From Martinezella tropici (GTDB lineage Bacteria; Pseudomonadota; Alphaproteobacteria; Rhizobiales; Rhizobiaceae): DNA of 64,000 nucleotides. The DNA lies in assembly GCA_000799755.1 (NCBI GenBank), contig JUHI01000027.1:1-64000 (forward strand), given 5' to 3'. The translations under genes and the position numbers were made by a program. Below, in pieces: positions 17,492 through 27,402 of this stretch; within the stretch, counting starts at the first letter, position 1, and each line of letters begins with the position of its first letter. The notes below the pieces were generated by a model that was not told the DNA's origin, searched no databases, and saw nothing but the letters and a program-made list of their open reading frames with translations.

Positions 17492-17716
17492 GGTCCATTC
17501 CCGCGCCGCGTGGAGCGGCTTCCGAATGCCAGTCTATCATACTGGGCCGAATTGTGCGTGATCGTCGCCGCGTTCGATCAGGAAAGTGGATCGTTTTCGC
17601 ACCACCGATCCGCGCGATTGCGCACTCACCGCGTGGGGTCAGCGAACCCATATCGAGGCCATCGGAGGATGTTTCCGCAAGCGATGACCCGAAACGCGAC
17701 ACAAGGAATGCATGAC

Positions 17717-18451
17717 ATGACCAGATTGAATGGAAAGACCGCCGTGATCACGGGCGGCGCCACCGGTATCGGCCTCGCCGCTGCAAGGCGCTTCATAGAG
17801 GAGGGTGCCTTCGTCTTCATCTATGGGCGTCGGCAGCAAGCACTCGATGCGGCTATGGCCGAGCTTGGACCCAACGCCCGCGCGGTAAAGGGCTCGGTTT
17901 CCCATGAAGCCGATCTCGACCGGCTCTATGCGGCGGTGAAGGCCGAGCGCGGAACCCTCGACATCGTGTTCGCCAATGCTGGAACAGGAAGCCCGCTTCC
18001 TCTCGGCCAGATCACCGCCGAGCATATCGACGAAACCTTCGACACCAATGTGAAGGGCACGATCTTCACGGTCCAGAAGGCGCTACCGCTGATGAGCGAC
18101 GGCGGTTCGATCATCCTGACCGGATCGAGCGCCGGCACCACGGGCGCCCCCGCATTCAGCGCCTACAGCGCGAGCAAGGCAGCGGTGCGCAATCTCGCGC
18201 GGACCTGGGCGGAGGATCTGAAGGGTACCGGTATCCGGGTCAATGTGCTGTCGCCCGGCGCGACGGCGACCGAACTCGCGAAGGAAGCGCTCGGAGAGGA
18301 GGGCCAGAAGGCCTACGGAGCCATGACTCCGCTCCAGCGCATGGCCGATCCGGCGGAGATCGCGTCCGTGGCCGCTTTTCTAGGGTCTGACGACAGCAGC
18401 TTCATGACCGCCAGCGAAGTCGCTGTCGACGGCGGCTTGGCCCAACTCTGA
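17717..18451 (+). CDS. SDR-family oxidoreductase (classical short-chain dehydrogenase)
   Basis: 244 residues. Cofactor motif TGGATGIG (residues 11-18), FANAG, the active site Ser in GSSAG with YSASK (Tyr-x3-Lys), and RVNVLSPGATATEL. Arg in YGRR after beta-2 favours NADP(H). C-terminal DSSFMTASEVAVDGG is typical. Probably reduces a small carbonyl; substrate unknown. Start at ATG 17717, with AAGGA about 9 bases upstream; ATG 17708 is too close to that site. First gene of a four-gene plus-strand run ending at 20383. Confidence 0.9.
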   Translation: MTRLNGKTAVITGGATGIGLAAARRFIEEGAFVFIYGRRQQALDAAMAELGPNARAVKGSVSHEADLDRLYAAVKAERGTLDIVFANAGTGSPLPLGQITAEHIDETFDTNVKGTIFTVQKALPLMSDGGSIILTGSSAGTTGAPAFSAYSASKAAVRNLARTWAEDLKGTGIRVNVLSPGATATELAKEALGEEGQKAYGAMTPLQRMADPAEIASVAAFLGSDDSSFMTASEVAVDGGLAQL

Positions 18452-18501
18452 CCCCGGCGTGCTTCGGTGCCTAACTCACACACAACGAAGGACAAAAGAT
18501 T

Positions 18502-19254
18502 ATGAAAGCACTCGAAGGTAAAATCGCAGTCATCACGGGCGGAAGCAGCGGGATTGGCTTGGCCACCGCCAAGCGTTTCGTGGACGAAGGTGCGCAGGTC
18601 GTGATCATTGGGCGGCGCGAGAAAGCCTTGCAAGAGGCCGCGGCCCTTATCGGGAAAAACGTGACAACAGTCGTGGGCGACGTCTCGCGCTTGGAAGATC
18701 TGGACCTGCTCTACGCCACGGTGAAGGAGAAACATGGTCATATCGATATTCTCTTCGCAAACGCGGGCGCAGGTACGGTCGCGCCGCTCGCGGCAGCGAC
18801 GGAGGCCCATTTTGACCAGACCTTCGATGTGAATGTGAAGGGGTTGTTCTTTACGGTGCAGAAGGCCCTTCCCCTCTTCAAGAACGGCGGATCGATCATC
18901 CTGAACTCTTCGGTCTCGAACGTGATGGGGCTGCCAGCTTTCAGCGCTTACGCAGCAAGCAAGGCGGCTGTTCGCAGCTTCTCCCGGTCCTGGACCCTGG
19001 AGCTTAAAGATCGCAATATCCGCGTGAATACGATGAGCCCCGGCGCGATCGAGACTCCCGCCTTGGCGACAACGACCGGCCTTACCGCTGAGCAAGCCGA
19101 GGAGGCTGTCACCCAGTTTGCGTCACAGATCCCAATGGGTCGCAGGGGCAAGCCAGAGGAAATCGCGGCTGCGCTCACCTTCCTCGCCTCCGACGAAAGC
19201 TCCTACATCACCGGCATCGATCTCGCCGTCGACGGTGGGTGGGCGCAGGTCTGA
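18502..19254 (+). CDS. SDR-family oxidoreductase, paralogue of the preceding gene
   Basis: 250 residues. TGGSSGIGLATAKRFVDEGA, FANAGAG, NSSVSNV with YAASK, RVNTMSPGAIETPAL and SYITGIDLAVDGGWAQV give the complete classical SDR set (Ser-Tyr-Lys). GRRE after beta-2 suggests NADP(H). It follows the first SDR by 50 bases and is clearly related, so the pair is probably an old tandem duplication under the divergent LysR regulator. Confidence 0.9.
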   Translation: MKALEGKIAVITGGSSGIGLATAKRFVDEGAQVVIIGRREKALQEAAALIGKNVTTVVGDVSRLEDLDLLYATVKEKHGHIDILFANAGAGTVAPLAAATEAHFDQTFDVNVKGLFFTVQKALPLFKNGGSIILNSSVSNVMGLPAFSAYAASKAAVRSFSRSWTLELKDRNIRVNTMSPGAIETPALATTTGLTAEQAEEAVTQFASQIPMGRRGKPEEIAAALTFLASDESSYITGIDLAVDGGWAQV

Positions 19255-19285
19255 CCCGGCATCAACACAGGATCGGAGAAGCATT

Positions 19286-19888
19286 ATGAGCTATGCAATC
19301 ATCGGCTTCGGCAATATCGGCCAGGCCTTAGCCAAGGCGTTTTCCCGCAACGGCATCGAAGTAACCGTTGCAACCACGCGCGACCCGGAAAGCTTTGCTG
19401 CTAATGCGGCCGCGATCGGCCCTAAGGTCATGGCCAAAACACTGGCGGACGCCGTGAAGGCGGATATCATCTTTTTGGCTGTCCGTTTCGAACAGCATCC
19501 GGAGGTCGCGAAGGCACTCCCCGCCTGGCAGGGGAAGACAATCATCGATGTGACCAATGCCTACGGCGTCCCCCCCGAGCAACTGGGAGGACAGCCTTCT
19601 TCCAAGGCCGTCGGGCAGGCTTTCTCTGGCGCAAGGTTGGTGAAGGGCTTCAACCATCTGGTCGCCGCCACCCTTGCCCAAGATCCAGCCGTGCACGGCG
19701 CCAGGAGAGTCGTGTTCCTGGCGAGCGACGACGACGCTGCCGCAGACGATATTGGCGCGCTTGCGGAACATCTCGGCTTCGCGCCGATCAAGATTGGCGG
19801 CCTGTCGGAAGGTGGGCTACTGGTCCAGGCGCGCGGAAAGAGCTGGGGGCATCTCATCTTCAAGGACCTGCTCAAGTTCGACGCATAA
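19286..19888 (+). CDS. NADPH-dependent F420-reductase-like / NAD(P)-binding oxidoreductase
   Basis: 200 residues. N-terminal Rossmann fold IIGFGNIGQALAKAFSRNGI with GxGxxG, then VTVATTRDPESF, IIFLAVRFEQHPEVAKALP and GARLVKGFNHLVAATLAQDP; this is the single-domain family named after F420-dependent NADP reductase. In proteobacteria, which usually lack F420, the substrate is unknown and another redox partner is likely. GGAGAAG precedes ATG 19286. It is in line with the SDR pair and probably co-transcribed. Confidence 0.85.
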   Translation: MSYAIIGFGNIGQALAKAFSRNGIEVTVATTRDPESFAANAAAIGPKVMAKTLADAVKADIIFLAVRFEQHPEVAKALPAWQGKTIIDVTNAYGVPPEQLGGQPSSKAVGQAFSGARLVKGFNHLVAATLAQDPAVHGARRVVFLASDDDAAADDIGALAEHLGFAPIKIGGLSEGGLLVQARGKSWGHLIFKDLLKFDA

Positions 19889-19993
19889 AACGACGTCCCA
19901 CCGACAGGACCACGATGTACGGATCGGATCGAGCACGATCCGGTCCCAGCGGAATGGAGACATTCCCATGAGCATTGAAAAAACATCCAGACC

Positions 19994-20383
19994 GTGAAGG
20001 ACTTCTTCGCTGCGATCGGCCGCGGGGACAAGGAGGCTCTGCTGGCATTGGTCGCGGAAGATATCGAGTGGATCATTCCAGGCAGGGACTGGCCGCTGGC
20101 CGGCACCTACCGGGGGCACGCGGGACTGGCAGATTTGCTGGAGACGGCTTCCAGATCGATGGACACCTCCACGAAACCACGGGAATTTGTAGCACAAGGG
20201 GACCGGGTTCTTGTCGTCGGCTTCGCCAGCGGGAAGGTCAAAGCCACGAACAAGCTGTTCCAGGACGACTGGATCTTCGCCATCACGGTCCGGGACGGCA
20301 GACTGACCAACATCCGGGAATACATCGACACGCAAGCGTTGGCACGCGCCGCACACCCGGCGCATGTGGATACCCGGCCATAA
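19994..20383 (+). CDS. SnoaL/NTF2-like protein with displaced start (possible frameshift)
   Basis: About 129 residues of a cone-shaped NTF2-like fold: FFAAIGRGDKEALLALVAED, IEWIIPGRDWPLAGTYRGHA, DRVLVVGFASGKVKATNKLF and DWIFAITVRDGRLTNIREYI. These proteins act as isomerases, cyclases or unknown small enzymes. A good start exists at ATG 19968 (GGAATGGAG upstream) reading MSIEK, but the A-tract after GAA holds six A where seven would keep the frame; as written that start meets a stop at 19995-19997. Either the gene is disrupted, translation uses GTG 19994, or slippage restores it. Confidence 0.7.
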   Translation: MKDFFAAIGRGDKEALLALVAEDIEWIIPGRDWPLAGTYRGHAGLADLLETASRSMDTSTKPREFVAQGDRVLVVGFASGKVKATNKLFQDDWIFAITVRDGRLTNIREYIDTQALARAAHPAHVDTRP

Positions 20384-20543
20384 AGGAGATTCTGCTGCAC
20401 GGCCAATCCAAGCTATCGAGTTGATCCGTTTCGCTCGCGTCAAGACGGACTCCACCGTCATCGACATTTAGCCGTGCGGTAACCACAGGAGTCCCGCCGT
20501 GATAAGGGCCACCATGAGCGCTGATGGAGCCGGTGAAGCTCTC

Positions 20544-20760
20544 CTACGCGTTGGGGACGTGATTTCCCGCAAGGCCAGCCGTTATCCCAAGACCGATCAA
20601 GAGGACCCCACTGACATAGCGTTCAGCTATAAGAAAGCTTCGATTGCGCCTCAGGTAATCGCCTCAAAAGCCAGCGGCAAGCGCATAGCCGCCGTCGGTC
20701 ATAATGCCAAGTAGAGTATAGACCAGGCCGAGAACAGAAGGGAAATCCTCACCGCAAAAT
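20544..20760 (-). pseudogene. C-terminal remnant of a LysE/RhtB-family amino-acid exporter
   Basis: Minus strand reads EDFPSVLGLVYTLLGIMTDG, GYALAAGF, then after a frameshift near 20665 GDYLRRNRSFLIAERYVSGV, LLIGLGITAGLAG to a TAG at 20544. This is the last two helices of LysE-type translocators. The N-terminal half is missing. A plus-strand frame (20499-20714) covers the same bases and is a shadow. Confidence 0.65.
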
Positions 20761-21414
20761 ACAAACCGGGCAGCCCCAGTGTTCCGTATAGACTCTTCGA
20801 CGGGTCTTGGTTGGCTTCTTTGCGGCGATGATGGCCTGGGCCTCATATGCCAACCGCTACGCTTTCCAAACCAGTCGCAGGCGCAGCCTGCCCAATTCAT
20901 CGAGTTGCGCAACCCGATCTTTAAATTGCTGCCGCTCGGTTGGCATTTTCCCAAGCTCGATGGTCGCAAGTTTCCGCCCTTAAAAAGCGCATTGAAGCCG
21001 TAGACGTTCCAAGAATGCGTGAGCTGTTGCGGACACTACGCACCTTATTCAGCTCTAACGCCAAAACTGGCGGCACGACGTTGAAAGCCGACGCCAGCTT
21101 GATGCACAGAGCGAAGCTTGAGAGAGAGGTCCTGTCAGAGTCGGCTATCCCTTCTTGGCGTCTGCGCGCGTGCGATCCGGCAGATTGTGTCGTACATTTT
21201 GTGCATCCTATCTGGATAGTCTTGTCGGGAATCGAAGGTTGCCAAGCTTCCAAAGCTGGGACCCCCGCCCTCCGATAGGGCTGAAAAAGCAAATGCAGTC
21301 GCTGAAAGACCGGCAGCGGTTGGAAAGGAATTCTAAAATCTGGCCAATCTTCGCAAAATATTCAATTCTTCCTGGTAAAGCGGCGCCCACGAATGACCAT
21401 TTATGTGGCACCTG
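20761..21414. other. Gene-poor interval before the diguanylate cyclase
   Basis: About 650 bases. Overlapping frames on both strands (20921-21292 minus, 20940-21278 plus) show no family signature or good ribosome binding site; it is probably degenerate sequence plus the cyclase promoter. Confidence 0.4.
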
Positions 21415-22605
21415 ATGATAAACGAACTGGATATGCCGACGGTACTGTTCCTGCAGAAGACATCCTATATCGCCGGCGCCTTGACCTTGGGATATCTGCG
21501 ACTGACTTCGACAGAAAGTCGCGGCGTCGGCCTTCTCGCCGCAAGCTTCGTGGTCTTAGCTGCAGGTTCAACACTTGCAGGACACGCCGAAATTCATCCC
21601 ACACTTTACGGCCCCCTCAGCCTTATCAACATTGTCCTTGCCGTATTGGGATATTGCATGCTGGGGTTGGCGTTTGTCGTGATCAGCAACCCTGATCGAA
21701 AGGTAAATACGGGGCTTGTACTCATACCTGCCACAGCAACGCTGGCAGCGGGACTGATCACTGATTTCCATCTGAACAACACGTATCGGGCGACGACCTT
21801 CACTTTTCTCGGATGCTTGACGATGGCGGCCACGGCAGTTGTGGTGTTCCTCGACGCATATCGTGAGCCGCTTCCAATCCGAAGATTGGTTGCGGCTATA
21901 CTGGCATCCGCCAGCCTCCTCTCGTTGATCATGGGTCTGGAGTTCTCGTTTAATGCCTTTCCCGTGCTTGATGTCGCCGGCGGCTTTTTCCTGATGATCA
22001 TTTCCAAGTTCGTGCTGGCGATTGCCATCGTGATTTTCATCAGCGAGCGTCAGCATACCAAAATCAAACATCTGGCCGACCGCGACGCTCTGACAGGCCT
22101 CTATAATCGTCGCTTTTTTAACGCGAACACCCCTCAACAACTCCGACATGGCGACGCAATTCTCTTCCTTGATATCGATCACTTTAAGCAGTTGAACGAT
22201 CGTTGGGGGCATGCCGCAGGCGACGAAGTTCTAGCAACAATGGCACAAGCGGTGCAATCGATCTTGCCTTCACCGGCATTGCTCGCAAGACAAGGAGGCG
22301 AAGAATTTATCGTTTTCCTCCCAGGAAACGCGGGGGATGGTTTACTGCATGCCGAACGTATTCGAAGAGCCGTCGCTGAGCTTCGCTATCCTACCCTTGC
22401 CCCTGAAGTCGCCGTGACCACAAGCATCGGTATCGCAAGAGCCTTGCATGAAGGATTGGAACTCTCGCATCTTTGCCGGGAAGCCGACCGCGCCCTGTAT
22501 CTGGCGAAAGCCGCAGGACGAAATCGTGTCTGTGACGCCGACCTTAGCTCTTTCCACGAACTATCTACGGCTGGCCTCATGCAACACCGGGCGCGCCCTT
22601 CATGA
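21415..22605 (+). CDS. Membrane-bound diguanylate cyclase (GGDEF domain)
   Basis: About 396 residues. The N-terminal half has roughly six hydrophobic helices (e.g. GLLAASFVVLAAGSTLAGHA, FFLMIISKFVLAIAIVIFIS), forming a membrane sensor. The GGDEF domain starts DALTGLYNRRFF, has LFLDIDHFKQLNDRWGHAAG and the catalytic loop RQGGEEFIVF, so it should make cyclic di-GMP from two GTP. The RxxD inhibitory site is not present before GGEEF. Start uncertain: ATG 21403, 21415 or 21433, none with a strong ribosome site. Confidence 0.85.
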   Translation: MINELDMPTVLFLQKTSYIAGALTLGYLRLTSTESRGVGLLAASFVVLAAGSTLAGHAEIHPTLYGPLSLINIVLAVLGYCMLGLAFVVISNPDRKVNTGLVLIPATATLAAGLITDFHLNNTYRATTFTFLGCLTMAATAVVVFLDAYREPLPIRRLVAAILASASLLSLIMGLEFSFNAFPVLDVAGGFFLMIISKFVLAIAIVIFISERQHTKIKHLADRDALTGLYNRRFFNANTPQQLRHGDAILFLDIDHFKQLNDRWGHAAGDEVLATMAQAVQSILPSPALLARQGGEEFIVFLPGNAGDGLLHAERIRRAVAELRYPTLAPEVAVTTSIGIARALHEGLELSHLCREADRALYLAKAAGRNRVCDADLSSFHELSTAGLMQHRARPS

Positions 22606-22933
22606 CTCGGGGCCCGACACGTTTCAGCTGAACACAGCTACCTGTTCAATGAGCGTCACGTCATTTTGGGATTTGCGGCAATGGACGAGCGGTGATGTTC
22701 ACTCGCTCAAATTCAACCGGCAGTTCTTCCTGGCGGAATGCGTCAAGTTATAAAGGGCCTGTCAGCTCGACCCTTACCATAAGCACCTTATTTGCCACCC
22801 TTCTCGCAAGATCATCGCCTCCGGGATGTATGGCCACCTCAAGGCGCTTTGCATCGAGCCGACTTTCCCACCCGACCACGGATAAACGCGATTAATTGCA
22901 ATCTCCAAACAAATGCGACTGACATATACTCTG
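22606..22933. other. Interval between convergent cyclase and ArsB genes
   Basis: About 330 bases with no convincing gene. Short frames here lack starts and family features, and no strong terminator was identified. Confidence 0.35.
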
Positions 22934-24190
22934 TCATATCAACAGAAGCGCTGCCAGCGACAGGATCAACGCCGGGAACATCACGACGACGCCGAGCTTC
23001 AGGAAAGCCCAGGTGCCCATGTGAAGGCCTTCGCGACGCAAGGCAGCAAGCCACAAAATGGTGGCCAGCGAACCGGTGACGGACAGGTTGGGGCCGAGGT
23101 CGACACCGATCAGCACGGCTCCCGCGATCGCGTCGGGGACATGGGCTGCCTGCACAGCGCTGCCGGCAAAGAGGCCAGCCGGCAGATTGTTGACGAGGTT
23201 GGAGACGATCGCGACCGAAAGTCCCGCCGCCCCGATGGCCTGCGCCTGCGATTGAGCCGCAAGCGATGCAAGCCTTTCGGATAGAAGAGCGGTGAGGCCA
23301 GTGTGATTGACCGCTTCGACGATGACGAACAGTCCGGCAACCAGCGGCAAGACGCTCCAGCTTATCCCCCGGATGGTCTCGATCGGGCTCTGCCGTGTGA
23401 TGGCGAGAACGATGACTGTCGTGAGAATGCCTGCGGCGAAGGTGGGGACGCCAAGATCGAGATGCATGGCCGATGCGCCGATCAGGATAAGGGCTGTTAC
23501 CAAAAGTCCCCATCCGGCCAGCCTGGCACTTTGCGACAGGGCCGGCTGTTCGACGGTGGACGCGATGGTGTCTTCTGCCAGTGCCTGCCTCTGCGTCCAG
23601 TAAAGGCAGACGAAGGTTACGACGATCGACACGATCGAAGGCAGTAGAAAGGTCGCCATCCAGCGTGACAGGGGAGGCATTTCACCGCCCGCGAAGATCA
23701 CCAGGTTCGCCGGATTGGAAATAGGCAGGACGAAGCTGGCGGCATTGGCGATGAAGGCGCAGACCAGCAGATAGGGCATGGGGTCCTTGACCCGAGCCGC
23801 GCGACAGGCGGCGTAGACCGCCGGTGTCAGGACGACGGCGGTGGCGTCGTTCGACAGGAACACGGTCACGACAACACCAACGACATAAACGAGCAGAAAC
23901 AACCGCCGCGGCGAGCCTTTGGCATGGGAAGTGGCGATCGCCGCAACCCAATCGAACAGCCCCTCCCGGCGGGCAAGCTCCGACAGCAGCATCATGCCGA
24001 TCAGGAAGAGATAGACATCGAAGCCCTTGGACACGCCCGCCCAGACATCGGCAGGGCCGATCAGGCGAAACACCAGCAGAAGGGCAGCGCCAAGCACCGC
24101 CCAGACGGCTTCCGGCCATCGGAACGGGCGTGCGACGACGCCGAGAGCCGTCAGTCCGGCGATACTCCAGGTGATGGCGGCTTCGGTCAT
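22934..24190 (-). CDS. arsB: ArsB-type arsenical pump / SLC13-like permease
   Basis: 418 residues, about 11-12 hydrophobic segments. FLSNDATAVVLTPAVYAACR is the conserved Asn-Asp motif of the ArsB/NhaD ion-transporter superfamily, and NAASFVLPISNPANLVIFAG plus SNLVNNLPAGLFAG are the paired re-entrant motifs. ArsB exports arsenite or antimonite using proton motive force. No arsC or arsR lies nearby, so the substrate is unproven. It starts 56 bases after the RND pump on the same strand and may share its transcript. Confidence 0.8.
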   Translation of the reverse strand: MTEAAITWSIAGLTALGVVARPFRWPEAVWAVLGAALLLVFRLIGPADVWAGVSKGFDVYLFLIGMMLLSELARREGLFDWVAAIATSHAKGSPRRLFLLVYVVGVVVTVFLSNDATAVVLTPAVYAACRAARVKDPMPYLLVCAFIANAASFVLPISNPANLVIFAGGEMPPLSRWMATFLLPSIVSIVVTFVCLYWTQRQALAEDTIASTVEQPALSQSARLAGWGLLVTALILIGASAMHLDLGVPTFAAGILTTVIVLAITRQSPIETIRGISWSVLPLVAGLFVIVEAVNHTGLTALLSERLASLAAQSQAQAIGAAGLSVAIVSNLVNNLPAGLFAGSAVQAAHVPDAIAGAVLIGVDLGPNLSVTGSLATILWLAALRREGLHMGTWAFLKLGVVVMFPALILSLAALLLI

Positions 24191-24246
24191 TCAGATCATC
24201 TTGGGTTTCAACGTGGATGAATGGGTTTGTTGGACGGCTGCGCGAA

Positions 24247-27200
24247 TCAAACTGTAGCTACGTCACCGCCCCGGCGTACCGTCGTGTGATCGCTTGTTCT
24301 CGGCCGCCGCAATTTGTCGAGAAGAAGATAAATGACCGGCGTGGTATATAGGGTCAGCAACTGGCTGACCAAAAGGCCGCCAACAATGGCGTAACCCAGC
24401 GGTTGACGCAGCTCCGAGCCGGAGCCATGACCGATCGCCAGCGGCAACCCTCCCAAAAGAGCAGCCATCGTGGTCATCAAAATCGGACGAAAGCGCATGT
24501 GCGCTGCCCTGACGATCGCGGCCTCGCTGCTCAATCCCTCCTCCTTCTCCGCCTGAATCGCGAAGTCGACGAGCATGATCCCGTTCTTCTTGACGATGCC
24601 GATGAGCAGGATGACGGCGATCATCGCGACAAGCCCGAAATCAAGGCCGGCAAACTGCAACGCCAGAAGCGCGCCAAGCGCCGCAGACGGCAGTGTTGAC
24701 AGGATCGTCAACGGGTGAATCAGGCTTTCGTAGAGGATGCCGAGAATAATGTAGACCACGACAAGCGATGCAAGGATCAGCATAGGCACGGTCGCCAGCG
24801 AATCCTGAAAGGCCTTGGCGCTGCCCGAGAAGCTGGCCTGCAGCGAAGCGGGAGGATGCAAGGCGGCCACGGCATTCTCGATCGCGCTTGTTGCCTGACC
24901 CAGGGCAATCGAGGGGGCAAGGTTAAAGGAAATGGTGACGGCCGGCGATTGTCCCTGATGCGAGATCGACACTGGCGAGACGCCATTCGTTGTCCACTTG
25001 GCAACGACTGGCAATGGAACAAGCGTTCCATTGCTTGCCCTCACCGAAAGGCGGTCCAGGGTCGCTATGTCGCGCTGCAGGTTTGGCAACACCTCCAGGA
25101 TGACATGGAACGTGTCGGTCTGCGTCGAATAGGACGCCACTTGGCGTTGGCCGAAAGCGTCATAGAGCGTCTCGTCGATCGCGGAAGGCAAGACCCCGTA
25201 CAGGGTGGCAGCGGCGCGATCGATGCGGATGGACAGGTTCGGCGCCTCGGCTTGCTGATCGCTGCCGACATCGCGAAGTTCGGGTAGAGCTTGCAGCCGG
25301 TTTGTGACTTTCGAGGACCAGTTGGCAAGTTCGGTGATATCGCCATCCTGGAGCGTATATTGATATTGCGTCTTGGCCGGGCGGGCTCCGATATTGATGT
25401 CTTGCGCCGACTGCATGAACAGCTTGATGCCTTGCTGCGCATTCAGGGCGTCGCCGAGGCGCTGAATGACCTCCTTTGCGCTGACATCGCGCTCGGATAG
25501 AGGTTTCAGTGTGATGTTGATATGTCCCTGATTGAGGGCGTTACCGCCATTGCCGCCACCGATATCCATGAAGACGCTATAGACGGCTGGATCCTTAAGG
25601 ATGATCGCGCTGACACGCTCCTGCAGCTTTGCCATTTCGCTAAAGGAGATATCTGGCGACGCCTGAGACAGTCCGGCAATGAAGCCGGTATCCTGTTCTG
25701 GAAAGAAGCCCTTTGGTGCGATCGCAAAGAGATAACCGGTCAGCGCGACCGTGCCCAGGAAAACCAAGAGTGTCAGATAGCGATGGCGAATGACGGGGGT
25801 GAGGCTGCGCGCATAGAGAGATAGAAGCCAGTCAAAGAACGCTTCTCCGGTTCGATAGAAGCGGCCGCGATTCTGTGTGGGAGTAGCGCGTATGAAACGC
25901 GATGCCAACATCGGGGTCAGCGTCAGCGACACAAACGCCGAGATCGCAATAGCGATCGTAAGGGTGACGGCGAACTCGCGAAAGAGCCGCCCGACGATAC
26001 CGCCCATCAGGAGAATGGGGATGAGAACGGCAATCAGGGAAAGGCTGATTGAGATGATGGTAAAGCCGATCTCGCCGGCGCCTTTTCTCGCGGCCTCGTT
26101 GGGCTGCATTCCGTCCTCGATATGACGGGTGATGTTTTCCAGCATGACAATCGCATCGTCGACGACGAAGCCGACTGCGACGACGAGAGCCATGAGCGAC
26201 AAATTGTCGAGGCTGAAGCCGAGAACCCACATGGGCGCCAGTGAACCGACCAAGGCAATCGGCAGCGTGAGCACGGGAATGATGGTCGCGCGAATGCTGC
26301 GCAGAAACAGGAAGATCACCAAAACCACAAGTCCGATGGTCAGCACCAGGGTAAACTGCACATCGTCGACCGAAGCTCTGATTGTCGTCGTGCGATCAGT
26401 TACCAGTTTAAGCGTGATCGACCGCGGCAAGGATGCCTGCAATGCTGGCAGCTGCGATTTGACGGCGTCGACCACCGCAATGACATTGGCGCCAGGCTGG
26501 CGGAAGACATCAAGCGCGATACCACGCTCTCCATTCGTCCAGTGCGCCATCTTCGCATCTTCTGCGCCGTCGACGGCCTGACCGATGTCGCGAATGCGAA
26601 CCGGTCCGCCATTGCGGTAGGCGATGACGGCATCGTTCCATTCAGTGGTGGTGGTGATCTGGTCGTTGGTATCAATGGGAAATGTTCGCGTCGGATCGTC
26701 GATATTGCCTTTGGGCGCGCTTAGGCTGAGATTGCCGATTGCCGATCGCAAATCTTCGAGCGTGACGTCCGCCTGGGCCAACCGCCCAGGATCGACGGCT
26801 ATCCGGATTGCCGGCTTTTGCTTTCCGCCGATATTGACGTAGGCCACGCCGGAAACTTGACCGATTTTGGTTGCGATATTGCGTTCGATATATTCGTCGA
26901 GCTCCGGCAAGGTGAGGCTGTCCGAGTTTGCCGACAACTGCATGATAGGGGCATCGGCCGGATTGACTTTCCTCACGGTCGGCAGTGACGGCATGTCCTT
27001 CGGCAACTGGCTGGACGCCTCGCTGATCGCTGTTTGCACATCGCTAGCCGCCGTCTGGATATCCTCGCCCAAGTCAAACTGGACCGTTATTGATGCCGTT
27101 CCCAGAGAGCTGGTAGACGTCATCTCGGTGATGCCGCTCACCCGCGACAACGCCTCCTCTATCGGCTGCGCGACACTTGACGCCATGGTATCCGGGGACG

Positions 27201-27402
27201 CGCCAGGCAAGCTCGCAGCGATTTGGACTGTCGGAAAGTCGATTTGCGGCAGAGCCGATACCGGCATGAAGGGATAACAGATCGCGCCGACAAGAAAGAT
27301 GCCGAGCATGATCAGGCCGGTTGCGACTGGATGATCAATAAAGAAGTTAAAGAAACTCGAAGTGTCCGACTGGTCGCGATCATGCCCAGAACCAGCCGTC
27401 AT
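24247..27402 (-). CDS. RND efflux transporter inner-membrane permease (HAE1, MdtB/MdtC-like)
   Basis: 1051 residues, the normal length. TM1 at about 20-45, a large periplasmic loop (porter and docking domains, 50-340), TM2-6, a second periplasmic loop (about 560-860) and TM7-12. The proton relay Asp-Asp pair is in GFVVDDAIVMLENITRHIED, and the second repeat has LLIGIVKKNGIMLVDFAIQA. It exports drugs or other toxic compounds in a tripartite complex with the adaptor encoded just upstream. Start ATG 27402 overlaps the adaptor stop (AATGA), so translation is coupled. No outer-membrane channel gene is adjacent. Confidence 0.92.
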   Translation of the reverse strand: MTAGSGHDRDQSDTSSFFNFFIDHPVATGLIMLGIFLVGAICYPFMPVSALPQIDFPTVQIAASLPGASPDTMASSVAQPIEEALSRVSGITEMTSTSSLGTASITVQFDLGEDIQTAASDVQTAISEASSQLPKDMPSLPTVRKVNPADAPIMQLSANSDSLTLPELDEYIERNIATKIGQVSGVAYVNIGGKQKPAIRIAVDPGRLAQADVTLEDLRSAIGNLSLSAPKGNIDDPTRTFPIDTNDQITTTTEWNDAVIAYRNGGPVRIRDIGQAVDGAEDAKMAHWTNGERGIALDVFRQPGANVIAVVDAVKSQLPALQASLPRSITLKLVTDRTTTIRASVDDVQFTLVLTIGLVVLVIFLFLRSIRATIIPVLTLPIALVGSLAPMWVLGFSLDNLSLMALVVAVGFVVDDAIVMLENITRHIEDGMQPNEAARKGAGEIGFTIISISLSLIAVLIPILLMGGIVGRLFREFAVTLTIAIAISAFVSLTLTPMLASRFIRATPTQNRGRFYRTGEAFFDWLLSLYARSLTPVIRHRYLTLLVFLGTVALTGYLFAIAPKGFFPEQDTGFIAGLSQASPDISFSEMAKLQERVSAIILKDPAVYSVFMDIGGGNGGNALNQGHINITLKPLSERDVSAKEVIQRLGDALNAQQGIKLFMQSAQDINIGARPAKTQYQYTLQDGDITELANWSSKVTNRLQALPELRDVGSDQQAEAPNLSIRIDRAAATLYGVLPSAIDETLYDAFGQRQVASYSTQTDTFHVILEVLPNLQRDIATLDRLSVRASNGTLVPLPVVAKWTTNGVSPVSISHQGQSPAVTISFNLAPSIALGQATSAIENAVAALHPPASLQASFSGSAKAFQDSLATVPMLILASLVVVYIILGILYESLIHPLTILSTLPSAALGALLALQFAGLDFGLVAMIAVILLIGIVKKNGIMLVDFAIQAEKEEGLSSEAAIVRAAHMRFRPILMTTMAALLGGLPLAIGHGSGSELRQPLGYAIVGGLLVSQLLTLYTTPVIYLLLDKLRRPRTSDHTTVRRGGDVATV

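Noticed and set aside
20499..20714. Plus-strand 71-codon frame
   Set aside because: It lies over the minus-strand LysE remnant, which explains the base pattern better.
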